This document shows, one piece after another, positions 1 to 9,060 of a stretch of 37,697 bases of DNA (the stretch's first letter is position 1; every line of letters starts with the position of its first letter). The stretch is taken from positions 1-37,697 of IMG/VR virus record IMGVR_UViG_3300036823_000111; one strand, 5' to 3'. Under the pieces are notes generated by a model. It saw only the letters and a list, made by a program, of their open reading frames with translations. It ran no database searches and had not been told where the DNA came from. Made by a program: the position numbers and the translations under genes. Origin of the DNA: a virus.

Positions 1-1694
1 AGCAGATCCCATGCTGTTGCGGCAGGGACGTTCTCGAAGCGAATATAGGGATTTGCATCACCACCTGCGACGCCGCGAAAACGCGCCGCCGCAAAGCTCG
101 CAATGTTGGTATCGAAATCCTGTCCGGCGCCGGGTGCTGACGGCCCGAGACGCTGCACAAAGTCATTGATCCCCGCCTCGACAATCTCCCGAATCGGAGC
201 GGTCAAAAGATAAGCCGAAGCGGGGTCTGTCGTCCCCGCATAGTTGCGATCCAGCGTGCCGGTGAAGAAGTCCGTAACCGTGAGGATGTAATTGGTTGCT
301 CCACCATCAAATGTGATCGTTGCCCGATTGTGCCAGTCATCCCAGACACCCCCGCTCGACACCGGGTCATAGATGTTCATGATGCCCGGACTGTGCGATG
401 CGTCGACTGAGTCGAGTTGGGCGCGCAGCACGGTTACGTGTGTCGCATCGGTCAGCGCAGTGACTTGAACGATCTCATTGTCGAGCGTATAGAATTTGCC
501 GACGACGTAATCATACGGCGAGGCTGCGACCTGCAGCAGCGTCGCAGTAGGCGTGCAGGAAGCCGCCAGATAGCCACCAATTATGAGCTGGATGGCAGCG
601 CTGCCGTTTGTGACGGCGACATGTCCGGTCGAAAAAGGAGACGCCCCGTAAATCGCTGGATCGTCAAAAGCAAACCCACTCGACGTCACCGTCACATTGT
701 CGCCAGACAGGAGCATATCCGACGTAGAATAACCACTCTCAAGACGGATCGTACAGGTGGCACGGATTTCGATCTCATGGTTCACGCCGCAGTTCCGGAG
801 CGTGATAGCACGACCGCTCCCCTCGTTTAATGCCCCCGTGTCCACCAGCAGGAACTTCCCAAAGCCAGCCTCTACCTGGCAGTTGTTAAGTTCAATCGGA
901 GAATGCAGGCCGCCGTGCGTCCCGTCCACGTAGAACCACGCGCACTCGTCGCCTGGATTCGGTCGAGTCAAAGATCCTGTCACGCCCAGGACGGTCAGGA
1001 GGCCGCCTATTCGGTCGATATGAATGCCCTTGGTAACTTCAGTGATTTGCCCGCCGATGATGTAGGAGCCCTGCCCGGAGTTCGCAGAGTTGAAACGGTA
1101 CCCCGTATGGCAGAGGGAAATCACGACGTCCTGAAACCAGGTGGAGTCCATTTGGAAGCCGGATAGAGTTGAGCCGATCTGGATCGCAATCCCATCCGCA
1201 GCAAAACCGCCTGGCCATGCCGGAGCGCCGCAGTACTCGATCACTAAATCCCGGAAGCTGTTGCCACTCGACACCGGCGTATTCGTGCTGTCGATCAGCA
1301 GGCCGACACACCCAGCCGTTTGGTTGCCGTGGAGGTGTAATCCTCTCAGAATCAATGATCTGGTGCCAAATGCACGCAGCATGGGCTTGTTGGGCGCGCC
1401 GCCCCAGATAAACTGCGTGCCAGTGCACGGGTCACCCAATCCGCTAATCTTGCCTTTGACGCCATAGACTTCCATGTTCGAACCCAGATCGAGGGTGTCG
1501 GTGAGGATGTAGCCGCTCGGCGCCGCGGGAAAAAAGATGCGATTACCCTTTGTCGCACAGGCAGAGACTGCCTGCTGGTAATTGACGGTGTAGTCCGTTG
1601 TCCCTGACTGCTTGATGTCGACGTCGAACGCCGATATCGACATCTGTTGGCCGAGTGCCTCGGCATATGAGATTGACGCTTGAGTAGTAGGCAT
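1..1694 (-). CDS. Tail spike with right-handed beta-helix-like region (partial, runs off left edge)
   Basis: The frame is open for 564 codons from ATG 1694 to the window edge with no stop. The first 60 residues resemble the head-binding part of spikes, followed by a segment of the pectate-lyase-like type (FFPAAPSGYILTDTLDLGSN, then LILRGLHLHGN) in which short hydrophobic stretches alternate with N, G and D as in parallel beta-helix coils. This is the usual architecture of a receptor-binding or glycan-degrading spike at the tail tip. It starts 4 bases after the preceding tail gene. No catalytic residues can be assigned, and the C-terminal part is missing. The family call is by pattern, not alignment. 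Confidence 0.7.
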   Translation of the reverse strand, partial: MPTTQASISYAEALGQQMSISAFDVDIKQSGTTDYTVNYQQAVSACATKGNRIFFPAAPSGYILTDTLDLGSNMEVYGVKGKISGLGDPCTGTQFIWGGAPNKPMLRAFGTRSLILRGLHLHGNQTAGCVGLLIDSTNTPVSSGNSFRDLVIEYCGAPAWPGGFAADGIAIQIGSTLSGFQMDSTWFQDVVISLCHTGYRFNSANSGQGSYIIGGQITEVTKGIHIDRIGGLLTVLGVTGSLTRPNPGDECAWFYVDGTHGGLHSPIELNNCQVEAGFGKFLLVDTGALNEGSGRAITLRNCGVNHEIEIRATCTIRLESGYSTSDMLLSGDNVTVTSSGFAFDDPAIYGASPFSTGHVAVTNGSAAIQLIIGGYLAASCTPTATLLQVAASPYDYVVGKFYTLDNEIVQVTALTDATHVTVLRAQLDSVDASHSPGIMNIYDPVSSGGVWDDWHNRATITFDGGATNYILTVTDFFTGTLDRNYAGTTDPASAYLLTAPIREIVEAGINDFVQRLGPSAPGAGQDFDTNIASFAAARFRGVAGGDANPYIRFENVPAATAWDL

Positions 1695-1698
1695 AAAA

Positions 1699-2694
1699 TC
1701 AATACAGAAATGGATCTCCCGCAAACGTGAGGCCCACAGCGCCTAATGAGACCGAACCTGTCCGCGCGTGTGCGAGCAATCCGGAGCGCTGTGAATAGTT
1801 GATCGGGCCTTCGGCTGATTCCGCGCCCTCGATCGTATAAACGACGATATTGAACAGCTCGATGTCTGCGTCCGGAAATGCCTCGGTCGGACCCCACTGA
1901 TCGCCCAGCCCGCCGGGCGCAAAAAAATCCAGCGGAAATGAATAGGACCAGAGTTTTGGAATGAGCTGATAAATCGGATCGCCGATCGCCTGTGCCTCCG
2001 CTGTCGTGAGCCCCAGTGCTCGCTCGGCCGGCACGCCCCCCGATGTTGCGTCGGCTGTGACAAATATCATTTCGCCGCCCGCGAGAATCCAGTCGCCGGC
2101 ATGCACGATGCCGGTCAGGTCGACGTCCACCGCCAGTGTCACCGCCGTCCCCGATGCCACGCCGCTTGCGAGCGCCGCAGTCAAATGCGCAGTCGGACCG
2201 ACAGTCGCGTCCCGGTAGAGCACCTGAAGTGTTGCCACCACGACGAAACTGGCATCCGCCCCCGGCGCGAATGTGATCGGCAGCCACGTCACCGTGCCAC
2301 TACCCACCGACGCTACGCCGGAGATCGGTGTGGGTGGCACAATCACCGTCCCCGTGCCCGCGCCCCCGATTCCGCCTGGGGTCCCGTCCGGATTGGTGAT
2401 CGACTGGTGGCTCACCGCAATCACGGATGAGCCATTGGTCAGCACCCACCCGATCACGGCATCGCCGGCGGTCGTGCCATCTGGATTTGTAGTCCAGTAC
2501 AGCCCGGCGATGCTATTGCACGCCAAATAACTGAACTGGTTCGCCGGCGCGGCGGGAGTGGATAGGAAAATTACGAAGGCCAAACCCTGCGCGAACAGCA
2601 GCCCTTTTGAGAGCAGTGGAACGAGTCCAGTCCCGAAATCCATCGAGAACCCGGCCACCACATTCGGCCTCCGGAAGTTTGGAGCAATGATCAT
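1699..2694 (-). CDS. Distal tail protein, unknown function (331 aa)
   Basis: I do not recognise the family. It is a G/A/T/V-rich, beta-rich protein with a hydrophobic stretch at about residues 28-45 and a G-rich linker near residues 106-117, followed by repetitive V/T/A-rich segments. The C-terminus (VGLTFAGDPFLY) ends just before the spike gene. It overlaps the upstream gene by ATGA, so the two are translationally coupled. Position between the hub and the spike suggests a tail tip or spike-attachment protein; this is inference from context only. Confidence 0.6.
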   Translation of the reverse strand: MIIAPNFRRPNVVAGFSMDFGTGLVPLLSKGLLFAQGLAFVIFLSTPAAPANQFSYLACNSIAGLYWTTNPDGTTAGDAVIGWVLTNGSSVIAVSHQSITNPDGTPGGIGGAGTGTVIVPPTPISGVASVGSGTVTWLPITFAPGADASFVVVATLQVLYRDATVGPTAHLTAALASGVASGTAVTLAVDVDLTGIVHAGDWILAGGEMIFVTADATSGGVPAERALGLTTAEAQAIGDPIYQLIPKLWSYSFPLDFFAPGGLGDQWGPTEAFPDADIELFNIVVYTIEGAESAEGPINYSQRSGLLAHARTGSVSLGAVGLTFAGDPFLY

Positions 2695-3146
2695 CGATCG
2701 CGCTGTGCGTGCGTCGTCACCATCAAAATCCCGTCGTGGGTGTTGGTCTGCGTGCCGGAAAAGTAATCGACAGTGCAGGCGACGCCGCCCGTCGCCTGAT
2801 CGACATTGAAGCCCACCTCCAGCAGCGTGCCGCCGCCCGATCTGGCTCCACGGCTCGGAGTTGCCTGTGTGCCGTTCAGCGCTCCGGAGGCTGACCCTGT
2901 CCAGAAAATCGACCAGGTATATCGCAGCTCGGCCCGCGAGTACGCGTAGCCATCCGCCGGCGATACCGGCGTTGCCACGGTTTCGCTATCCCGATAGAAT
3001 CCCCAGAACTGCTCGTTTCGCACAGCGCCGAACTGCGCATTTGCGTTCAGCGCCTTCACATTCGGAGCGGTGATAGCGTTGCCGTTATCCCACGTCGAGT
3101 CGGCGATGTCGGTAAAGCCCGGCTGGGCGCTCAGGGAAAGGGACAT
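2691..3146 (-). CDS. Tail-tip associated protein, unknown function (151 aa)
   Basis: Family not recognised. The protein is polar, rich in G, S, T and W/Y, with no signal peptide or membrane segment. The N-terminal part contains the phrase WDNGNAITAPNVKALNANAQ, which looks helical; the rest appears beta-rich. It lies in the tail-tip block, coupled to the next gene by ATGA and 3 bases from the preceding gene. A small structural or assembly protein of the tip is likely. Confidence 0.55.
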   Translation of the reverse strand: MSLSLSAQPGFTDIADSTWDNGNAITAPNVKALNANAQFGAVRNEQFWGFYRDSETVATPVSPADGYAYSRAELRYTWSIFWTGSASGALNGTQATPSRGARSGGGTLLEVGFNVDQATGGVACTVDYFSGTQTNTHDGILMVTTHAQRDR

Positions 3147-3149
3147 AAA

Positions 3150-3383
3150 CTATTCCGCAACTGTGGCTGCGATCGCATCCTCGTACATCTCGAATTCGCG
3201 TACCTTCACCGCCAGCGCCGTACGCTCTTCCGGCGTCAACGAAGTCGGCCGGATCTGATGATGGGCAAGGTAAATAATCCGCCGCGCCATCTCCGAATCC
3301 GCCCGCAGTGTGATTTCCGGAACGATCAACACCTGCTGCTGTGGCGTCTGGGTTGCTTCACTTTTTTTGGTTTTCCCTGGCAT
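3150..3383 (-). CDS. Small conserved-context phage protein (77 aa)
   Basis: A short charged protein starting MPGKTKKSE, with a predicted helical C-terminal half (TPEERTALAVKVREFEMYED). Its start has AGGAG about 6 bases upstream. It sits between hub and tip genes with gaps of 3 and 9 bases, so it belongs to the tail operon. No family recognised; it could be a small chaperone or linker. Confidence 0.5.
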   Translation of the reverse strand: MPGKTKKSEATQTPQQQVLIVPEITLRADSEMARRIIYLAHHQIRPTSLTPEERTALAVKVREFEMYEDAIAATVAE

Positions 3384-3392
3384 ACTTTCTCC

Positions 3393-4715
3393 TCAGTAAA
3401 TTACGTCGGTTCCGATAACCGCGGCGCCGATCCGCGCCGCCGGCGCCGCGCCCGTGAGCCCTGTGTCCAACAGCTTGTACTGCATGCGTCCGTTCGCATA
3501 ATCGGGCGAACGGTCGATCACTTCGAAAATCCGGTTACTGACGCCCAGCGCGCCGCTGAACAAATCGGGCATCTGCGGATGGCTTAGCGTGACGTAATCC
3601 CCCACCCACACCGGCAGCGTGGCGAAGAACGCCTGCACACTGATCAGCGGCGCGCCGCCGCGCAAGCCAGTAGTTCCCGCGAACCGCGCAAACATTCGCT
3701 GCGAAATATCCTGCGCGAACCACTGTGCGCCCAGCTCCGTCCGGAGGCCGTCCGATTGCACTTGCCTTTCGTTCGATCGCCCAAATGAGCTGATGCTCGT
3801 CGCGTCGAGGTACAGCAGCGAAGTGGAGTAGTTCTGCTGCGTATCCGCGTCGAGCTGCCAGAACAAGTCGTTCAGGATCGGCGCGCGGTCATAGCCCGGC
3901 AGCACCGTCACGTTGTCCTGGCTGAAAGCAAACACTGGCGCCGGCCCGGCCGCGAAGGGGCGATAAGCCCGCACCGAATATTGCCCGGTGTTAGTGACCA
4001 CCGGATACATCCCGGCCGCCTTGAAAATCTGATCCTGCAGAAACTGCTTTGCCTGGAACGGCTCAACCATCTCGAAGCGGAATGGCCGCGCACTCGAATA
4101 AATGCCTTCCGCCGGCGAGTCGAGCTGGACCATCGTCGCGCGGTCGATCTGCGCGACATCGTTGTTCAGCCCCAGCACCCAGATCGCCTGAATGATTTCG
4201 CACGGCGTTCCCTGAATGATCCAGGGGTTGTCCGCCGAAAGCGGAGATCCGTTGATCGGATGGTCCCAAATCGTGCGCTTCGCATCCATTTGCACATCGC
4301 GCGAGCTGAACAGGAAGCTCGTATAGTCTGTCTGCGGAACGATCTTATAGAGCGTGTAAATGTGCAGCACGACAAAATCGGTGTAGGCGAGGCCCGGATA
4401 TCCGACCGTCAGTGTTGCCGTCGAGCCTTCGAGGGTTGTGGTACCGACGAGCGTCCGGACGGCGCCGCCGACGTCGACCACTTCGCACTGCAGTTCGCCA
4501 ATGCTCGATGTACCGCTCTGTACGTCGATCGACTGCGAGGCGCCCTGCATAATCTTCAGCCAGGGCTCATATGCCGGCAGCGTACCGGTGATGCCTTCCT
4601 TTGCCAGATCGTGCGTCGCGTAAACCGTCGTCTGTCCACCGATTGCAAAGATGTATATCGGTTTCTTCGCCAGCTTCGCGTTCGCGGCCGTCCATGCCGT
4701 TGTTGGGTTGATCAC
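3393..4715 (-). CDS. Tail hub / baseplate-type protein (440 aa)
   Basis: This 440-aa beta-rich protein carries features seen in siphophage hub proteins that follow the distal tail protein: an N-terminal beta domain (YIFAIGGQTTVYATHD), long segments describing loops and strands, and a late segment with WVGDYVTLSHPQMPDLFSG, like the beta-barrel insert of hub proteins that ends with a statement of the interface (FEVIDRSPDY). It is coupled by ATGA to the gene upstream. It most likely forms the hub under the tail tube that carries the spike. No peptidase motif was seen. The assignment is by order and size, so moderate. Confidence 0.6.
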   Translation of the reverse strand: MINPTTAWTAANAKLAKKPIYIFAIGGQTTVYATHDLAKEGITGTLPAYEPWLKIMQGASQSIDVQSGTSSIGELQCEVVDVGGAVRTLVGTTTLEGSTATLTVGYPGLAYTDFVVLHIYTLYKIVPQTDYTSFLFSSRDVQMDAKRTIWDHPINGSPLSADNPWIIQGTPCEIIQAIWVLGLNNDVAQIDRATMVQLDSPAEGIYSSARPFRFEMVEPFQAKQFLQDQIFKAAGMYPVVTNTGQYSVRAYRPFAAGPAPVFAFSQDNVTVLPGYDRAPILNDLFWQLDADTQQNYSTSLLYLDATSISSFGRSNERQVQSDGLRTELGAQWFAQDISQRMFARFAGTTGLRGGAPLISVQAFFATLPVWVGDYVTLSHPQMPDLFSGALGVSNRIFEVIDRSPDYANGRMQYKLLDTGLTGAAPAARIGAAVIGTDVIY

Positions 4716-5182
4716 AGCGGTTGATCTCCCCAGAAGGCTTCGGTCACCATGCCTGCGTTCGCCGGCGTCAGGGCATCGTTAAAAACGCGAAATTTACAGT
4801 CGATCGAATAGCGCCGCAGTCCCACCCGCTTCGGTGCGAAGCTGTCATCCTCCAGCACGCAGGTGAAGAAATACACGCCGCCGCTCCATGGCGCCGGCGC
4901 ATATAGAACACTCACGTTTGGCGCAAATGAAAACGTGCCGCCACCGATCGCCCACGCGTAGAAGTTTTTCCAGTCGGTAAAGTCGTCACCCACGAGTAGC
5001 GCCGGCATCGTGAAGGAAATCAGGATGTCAACCTTCTCCAGCAAACGCTCGCGGATCCCCGACGTCGACAGATTGTCATGTACGCGGCCGGAATCCTGGG
5101 CGAGAAAGTCCAGTGGTCCATTTTTGAAGTTCAGGCTGACAGCAGCGCCGGCCGGAATGTAGTTGATAAAGGGCGCGCCCAT
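4712..5182 (-). CDS. Distal tail-like protein (156 aa)
   Basis: A compact protein with a mix of strands and aromatic residues (FINYIPAGAAVSLNFKNGPL at the start; WSGGVYFFTCVLED in the middle; YSIDCKFRVFND later). Small proteins of this kind between tape measure and hub usually connect tube and hub. It overlaps the hub gene by ATGA and follows the 67-aa gene after 1 base. Function is inferred from position. Confidence 0.55.
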   Translation of the reverse strand: MGAPFINYIPAGAAVSLNFKNGPLDFLAQDSGRVHDNLSTSGIRERLLEKVDILISFTMPALLVGDDFTDWKNFYAWAIGGGTFSFAPNVSVLYAPAPWSGGVYFFTCVLEDDSFAPKRVGLRRYSIDCKFRVFNDALTPANAGMVTEAFWGDQPL

Positions 5183-5183
5183 C

Positions 5184-5387
5184 CTAAATGTTTCGCCCCT
5201 TCACGATGCTCTTGTTTCGAAAGATCGCCCCGCCGGATAATTCAGCCAGCTTGGCCTTGAGTTGCGAGAATCGATGACGCTCGACCGAAATAGCCGTGGA
5301 ATCTGTAACGGACATGATCCGCGGCGGTATTCCTCCGCAGACTCCCCATGTCTTCACCACCACAACGTAGCCACGGATCGCCATCAT
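5184..5387 (-). CDS. Small tail-operon protein (67 aa)
   Basis: Starts MMAIRGYVVVVKTWG and contains a short helix (FSQLKAKLAELSGG). Its ATG overlaps the tape-measure stop (ATGA), indicating coupled translation. Family not recognised; the position directly after the tape measure suggests a tail tip assembly role. Confidence 0.5.
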   Translation of the reverse strand: MMAIRGYVVVVKTWGVCGGIPPRIMSVTDSTAISVERHRFSQLKAKLAELSGGAIFRNKSIVKGRNI

Positions 5388-7756
5388 CCCAGCGGCACCC
5401 CCTGTGCGTTATGCGAGGCGTAGAGTGTTACGTCGTTGTTGTAAACGGCCTGGTTAATAATGTCCGCCAACTGCTGGCCGCCATTCATCCCGACGATAGG
5501 TCCCGAGATGTAAACGTGTACCGTTGGCTGTGGCGTAGTGCTTGAAGCTGCCCCTGTGGACGCGGCCGCGTCCGAGGCGCCACTCGCGGCCGCGGCCGTC
5601 GTCGCCGATGCGCTGGAGGCGTTCTGAGACGGCGCGATAGCCCTTCCGGCGAGGGCAGCCGCCCCGCCCACAGCAGCGAATATTCCAGCCGAGGTGAAAT
5701 CGAGGGCTGCATCCGCATAGTCGCCGAAAGCGAGGTCATAGAATCCCCAAGCGGCGGCCATCAGCGCCGCGGCGGCAGCCTGCCCGGCGAAGCTTTCGAG
5801 TACGGACGCCAGTGCGCTCCGCATTGCCTGCCCAATCGATTTTTCGTAAACGAAGGCCTGTGTGATGCTCTGCCCCATGGCTTGCACCATCGACTGGAAC
5901 GCTTTCTGCGCCATCTCGTTCAGCGCTTCGAGCGACATCTTTACCATCAGCAGCGACTGGTCGGCGCTCTGCTCCCATTGCTGGTAGAGCTGTGCGTTGC
6001 CGCGGATCATCTGGGCAAATCCGCTGCCAAATACCCCCTGCCATCCCTGCGAATTCAACAGTGTTGTCAGATCGTTCTGGTACTTCTTCGTGATTGCGGT
6101 CGTGATCGTTGCATATTGCTGCCGGATCGAAGCACGCTCAGCCTCGCTCTTTGCCGTCAGCAGCGACTTCTGCAGCTCAACGTCTGAATACTGGGCCAGG
6201 TCCTTTTGGTATTGCGCCGAGATCTTGTCCTGCCCGGTTGAAACACTGGCAACGACTGAATCAAGATGCTGCTGAAGCTTCCGGATCTCCTGCTCCCACG
6301 CGGTGGTTTGGGTGCGATCGATCTTTGCCAGGCCATCGGCAGTAATCTGCTCAATCTCAGCCCACTCCTCGTCGGTTAGCGCAGTTTTTTTCGCGAGACT
6401 GGCAGCCCAGGCGTTCTGCTGTTCGATGAACCTGCTGCGCTGCTGGTCGTAACTCTGGGCCTCATTCGTAGCCATCCGATCATGGATTTCGCGGTCTACC
6501 TCCACACGCGCTTCACCAGCCTTTTGCTGCTGGTAAGTGAACTCTTCCTGTACCTCGGCGCTCTTTGTGACAGCCTCGCCCCACGCCGTCAGCTCGGCCT
6601 GTTTGATTTTCTCCGTGGTCTGGGCAACCAATTGCCCTATGAGTGCGGGGATCTGAGCCAATGCGGCGGTTTGCTGCCGCACGGATGTCGATGTAATCGT
6701 GCCGGCCTTTTCGAGCTTTTTCAGCTCAGTCTGCGCCTTGGCACTTTCTTCCTGATAGCGGGCAACTTCGTTTGCCAGCTTGTCCCAGGCGGTTCCGTTG
6801 TCCGCGATCTTGGATTTCAGCGAGTCCAGGACACTGGTCAGACCGTAGTAACTTCCAGAGGCCTTTTCGGCGGCCTTCTCCGCTTGCTCGTTCTGTTTGA
6901 TTTGCGCTTGCGCGCCCTCTGCTATAAGTGCCTGGGATCGCCTTTCCTGGACTTCGAGGTCCACCTGGAAGGCGCTTAACTGCGCGTTGATCGCAACAAT
7001 ATCCTTGAGTGCCGCGTCACGCGCGGTCAGGAGCATCCCGGCGTCAGTTTCGTTCTGGGCCTGCTTTGCCGCCTCGACTGCCTGTTGAGCAGTCTGCAAC
7101 TCCAGATTGAGGCTCGCGATCATCACCTTGTCGGCTGTGATTTTGGTTCGCAGCAGTTTATCGGCTTCATCGACCGCAGCTGCGGGCTTGCCTATCGCCC
7201 GCGTCAGTGCCTCGGAATCGAGACGTTGCAGCTCCTCGCCGAGCTTTGCAATTTCTGTTTGCATCGCCTTCGCCGTCTCAATGACACGCTGCTCCGCCTG
7301 ATACACCGGATTCCATTGCTGGGCAAGCTCGTAAACCTTCTCGCCCATTTTCCCGATGATTTCAATAAATGCCAGTGCACCGACGATCGGAAAAATCGCC
7401 TGCATGGCCGGCCCGATCCCGAGCGTCGTCGCAACAAACCGCTCGACCGCCCGGATTCCGCCGCTACCTTCCAGCAACCGGATCGCGCCGCTGGTCGCCT
7501 GAATCTCGGAGACCGCATGCCCGTGTGCCGCCGCGAGTCTCTCCGTCGCGGCCGTCTGCGCTTCCTCGGCCTGCGTCGCCTCATTAAGCGCAGTCGCGAG
7601 TTGCTCCTGAGCGGCCGTTGCCGTCGACGCGAAGCCGGTGAAGTTGCTGGTAATGGCTTCGAGGTCCCCCGCCATAAAGGCGCGGAACTTCTCGATATTG
7701 GCCTGCGCCTCATCGGAGTTCGCGGAGATGTTAAACAGCAATTCGGCTGTATTCAT
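5384..7756 (-). CDS. Tape measure protein (790 aa)
   Basis: Long helical protein with A/Q/E/K-rich coiled coil from about residue 150 to 500, a hydrophobic segment near residues 115-137 (IGPAMQAIFPIVGALAFIEI) and another A/G-rich hydrophobic region near 660-705, then a beta C-terminus (TVHVYISGPIVGMNG). This is the classic pattern for a tape measure that sets tail length and is threaded through the tube. It follows the frameshifted tail chaperone with an ATGA overlap, as in most long-tailed phages. By the usual rule of about 0.15 nm per residue the tail would be roughly 120 nm (estimate). No lysozyme or peptidase motif was seen. Confidence 0.9.
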   Translation of the reverse strand: MNTAELLFNISANSDEAQANIEKFRAFMAGDLEAITSNFTGFASTATAAQEQLATALNEATQAEEAQTAATERLAAAHGHAVSEIQATSGAIRLLEGSGGIRAVERFVATTLGIGPAMQAIFPIVGALAFIEIIGKMGEKVYELAQQWNPVYQAEQRVIETAKAMQTEIAKLGEELQRLDSEALTRAIGKPAAAVDEADKLLRTKITADKVMIASLNLELQTAQQAVEAAKQAQNETDAGMLLTARDAALKDIVAINAQLSAFQVDLEVQERRSQALIAEGAQAQIKQNEQAEKAAEKASGSYYGLTSVLDSLKSKIADNGTAWDKLANEVARYQEESAKAQTELKKLEKAGTITSTSVRQQTAALAQIPALIGQLVAQTTEKIKQAELTAWGEAVTKSAEVQEEFTYQQQKAGEARVEVDREIHDRMATNEAQSYDQQRSRFIEQQNAWAASLAKKTALTDEEWAEIEQITADGLAKIDRTQTTAWEQEIRKLQQHLDSVVASVSTGQDKISAQYQKDLAQYSDVELQKSLLTAKSEAERASIRQQYATITTAITKKYQNDLTTLLNSQGWQGVFGSGFAQMIRGNAQLYQQWEQSADQSLLMVKMSLEALNEMAQKAFQSMVQAMGQSITQAFVYEKSIGQAMRSALASVLESFAGQAAAAALMAAAWGFYDLAFGDYADAALDFTSAGIFAAVGGAAALAGRAIAPSQNASSASATTAAAASGASDAAASTGAASSTTPQPTVHVYISGPIVGMNGGQQLADIINQAVYNNDVTLYASHNAQGVPLG

Positions 7757-8299
7757 CGTCGGTTCAGGATTTCCTCGGCCTCTGCTTCTTTGATTCGCTG
7801 CAGCACGCCGAAGCCAGCCAGATCGAAGTTAAGGGCGAGTACGGGATCCTCAATTGCGAGCAGATTTGACGGCCTTACGCGAAACTCTCGCGCGGCCATC
7901 ACGATGCTTTCCATTGCCGGACTGTGGACGAAAGGTGTCGAGGCGCGCCGCCTCTGACCCCCTCATTGCCCAGGCAAGAATGAAGTTTGTGTCCCCGTTC
8001 GGGATGTCGCGCGGATGGATCTGTCCGGCCTCCGGCCTCAGCGATATCGCCGGCTCGACGACGCAATAAACGAGCAGGTCTCGCAGGAATTCGGCGAAGG
8101 CCGCCACCTGCTCACCCGTCATTTCCGCCTGTTCCTCCTTCGAAACAGCCAGGCTCATTGGCAACATGCCGAAGCCTGCCAGCATCGACGGACCCGGCCG
8201 CCGTGCCTTAATCACCATGCCCGATGGCAGTTTGAGGTCGGAGGCTTCACCAGCCGCCGACTGGCGGGCCTTCTCCCGCCAGATTTGAGCGTTGTCCAT
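7753..8299 (-). CDS. Tail assembly chaperone, frameshifted long form (about 182 aa)
   Basis: Reading the 149-aa frame to the G5 run at 7962-7958 and slipping back two bases joins it to a second open frame ending at 7753. The extension adds 68 residues (after the slip: GQRRRASTPFVHSPAMESIV..., ending EAEAEEILNRR). The second frame is closed by TGA at 7965-7963 just upstream of the G run and is open all the way after it; the zero frame stops at 7850. The extension ends by ATGA on the tape measure start. This G/GT-like arrangement of two products is standard for tail chaperones, and Mu itself is, to my knowledge, a -2 case. Frame and stops are seen; the shift is inferred. Confidence 0.75.
7850..8299 (-). 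CDS. Tail assembly chaperone, short form (149 aa)
   Basis: Mostly helical 149-aa protein between tail tube and tape measure, the fixed position of the tail assembly chaperone (G-like). It contains a K/R-rich N-terminus (WREKARQSAAGEASDLKLPS), a central helix (TGEQVAAFAEFLRDLLVYCV) and ends in a basic tail (ARVSRKAVKSARN) that is lost in the frameshifted form. The start has GGAGA about 5 bases upstream. These proteins coat the tape measure during tail assembly and are absent from the virion. Confidence 0.75.
   Translation of the reverse strand: MDNAQIWREKARQSAAGEASDLKLPSGMVIKARRPGPSMLAGFGMLPMSLAVSKEEQAEMTGEQVAAFAEFLRDLLVYCVVEPAISLRPEAGQIHPRDIPNGDTNFILAWAMRGSEAARLDTFRPQSGNGKHRDGRARVSRKAVKSARN
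7957..7966 (-). other. Probable -2 ribosomal frameshift site in tail chaperone gene
   Basis: Minus-strand sequence ATGAGGGGGT. In the zero frame the codons are ATG AGG GGG. A glycyl-tRNA on GGG (7960-7958) can slip back two bases and re-pair fully with GGG (7962-7960), then read GGT, CAG, AGG. The target frame has a TGA immediately before the run, which bounds the slip to this point or later. A +1 shift would reach the same frame with one residue fewer. Confidence 0.65.
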
Positions 8300-8315
8300 G
8301 ATGTTCTCCGGAGAT

Positions 8316-8918
8316 CTACGTCAGCGTCTCGTAGTGCACGCCGATTTGCCGCCCGACCGTGCGCGCCAGATCCGCGAGCCCGGTGAACTGGACCTTGTGT
8401 GTGCTCTTCTTGCTCCGGCTCGCCATGATGGTCAGGCCGCCCTTCGAATTGCACTTGTAGAGAAGCGAAACAATATAAAGATTCGTACCTGTCCGCTTCG
8501 GCGTGATCGCCGCGATTGCGAACGATGGGACGATCGAGATGCCGCCGAAAGTCAACTGCTTGTAACCGGAGGCGGTGGAATAGACGCCGGTTGTCAGCGC
8601 ATTTTGCAGCAGATCCACCGATTGCTGACTCAGCTCGGCCTCGATCGATGCATCGAGTTCCTCCAAATAGTTGTCAACCGGCGCCTCGGCCTGGTCGACC
8701 TTGATATCGGCCGCCTTCACTTTTATGGTGAATGTGATGCCGCTCTCGGTGGTGCCGAGACAAACACTCGCAGGATGCGCGGTGGCATCCGGCGTCCCGT
8801 CAGTGGCGTTCAGTGTGAGCCGCTGCGTTGTGTCTGTCGGCGGCGTGCCGATAATCCACAAATCCCCCGGTCCCTGGTGGATTGCTGAAATGTCGTATCC
8901 CTTAGCTGTTCCGGCCAT
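8316..8918 (-). CDS. Major tail tube protein (200 aa)
   Basis: A beta-rich protein of 200 aa with the N-terminal part typical of siphophage tubes (start MAGTAKGYDISAIHQGPGDL, then TPPTDTTQRLTLN), a central D/E-rich loop and helix (YLEELDASIEAELS) and C-terminal strands. Size and place (tail terminator, small gene, tube, chaperone, tape measure) fit a lambda gpV/phi297-type tube. No tail sheath gene precedes it, which points to a non-contractile tail. It overlaps the small upstream gene by 17 bases. Confidence 0.75.
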   Translation of the reverse strand: MAGTAKGYDISAIHQGPGDLWIIGTPPTDTTQRLTLNATDGTPDATAHPASVCLGTTESGITFTIKVKAADIKVDQAEAPVDNYLEELDASIEAELSQQSVDLLQNALTTGVYSTASGYKQLTFGGISIVPSFAIAAITPKRTGTNLYIVSLLYKCNSKGGLTIMASRSKKSTHKVQFTGLADLARTVGRQIGVHYETLT

Positions 8919-9060
8919 CGGCTGTCTCCTCTTTCTCGACCACGGCCTGCAGCGCGTGGCGATACAACATAGCGGTTTCGGGTTTCAGCTCGACGATCGC
9001 GCCGTGCTGGTAAATTTCACCGTCAACATCGATCGGCAAAATGACTTTGTACTTATTCAT
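8902..9060 (-). CDS. Small tail protein (52 aa)
   Basis: ATG at 9060 with GAGGAG 6 bases upstream, stop TAA at 8902. The product starts MNKYKVILPIDVDGEIYQHG, a beta-hairpin-like segment of the kind in short phage proteins with an SH3-like fold, and ends in a charged tail (VVEKEETADG). It overlaps the terminator gene by ATGA and the tube gene by 17 bases. Such genes of about 50 aa are common before tail tube genes; function unknown. Confidence 0.7.
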   Translation of the reverse strand: MNKYKVILPIDVDGEIYQHGAIVELKPETAMLYRHALQAVVEKEETADGRNS

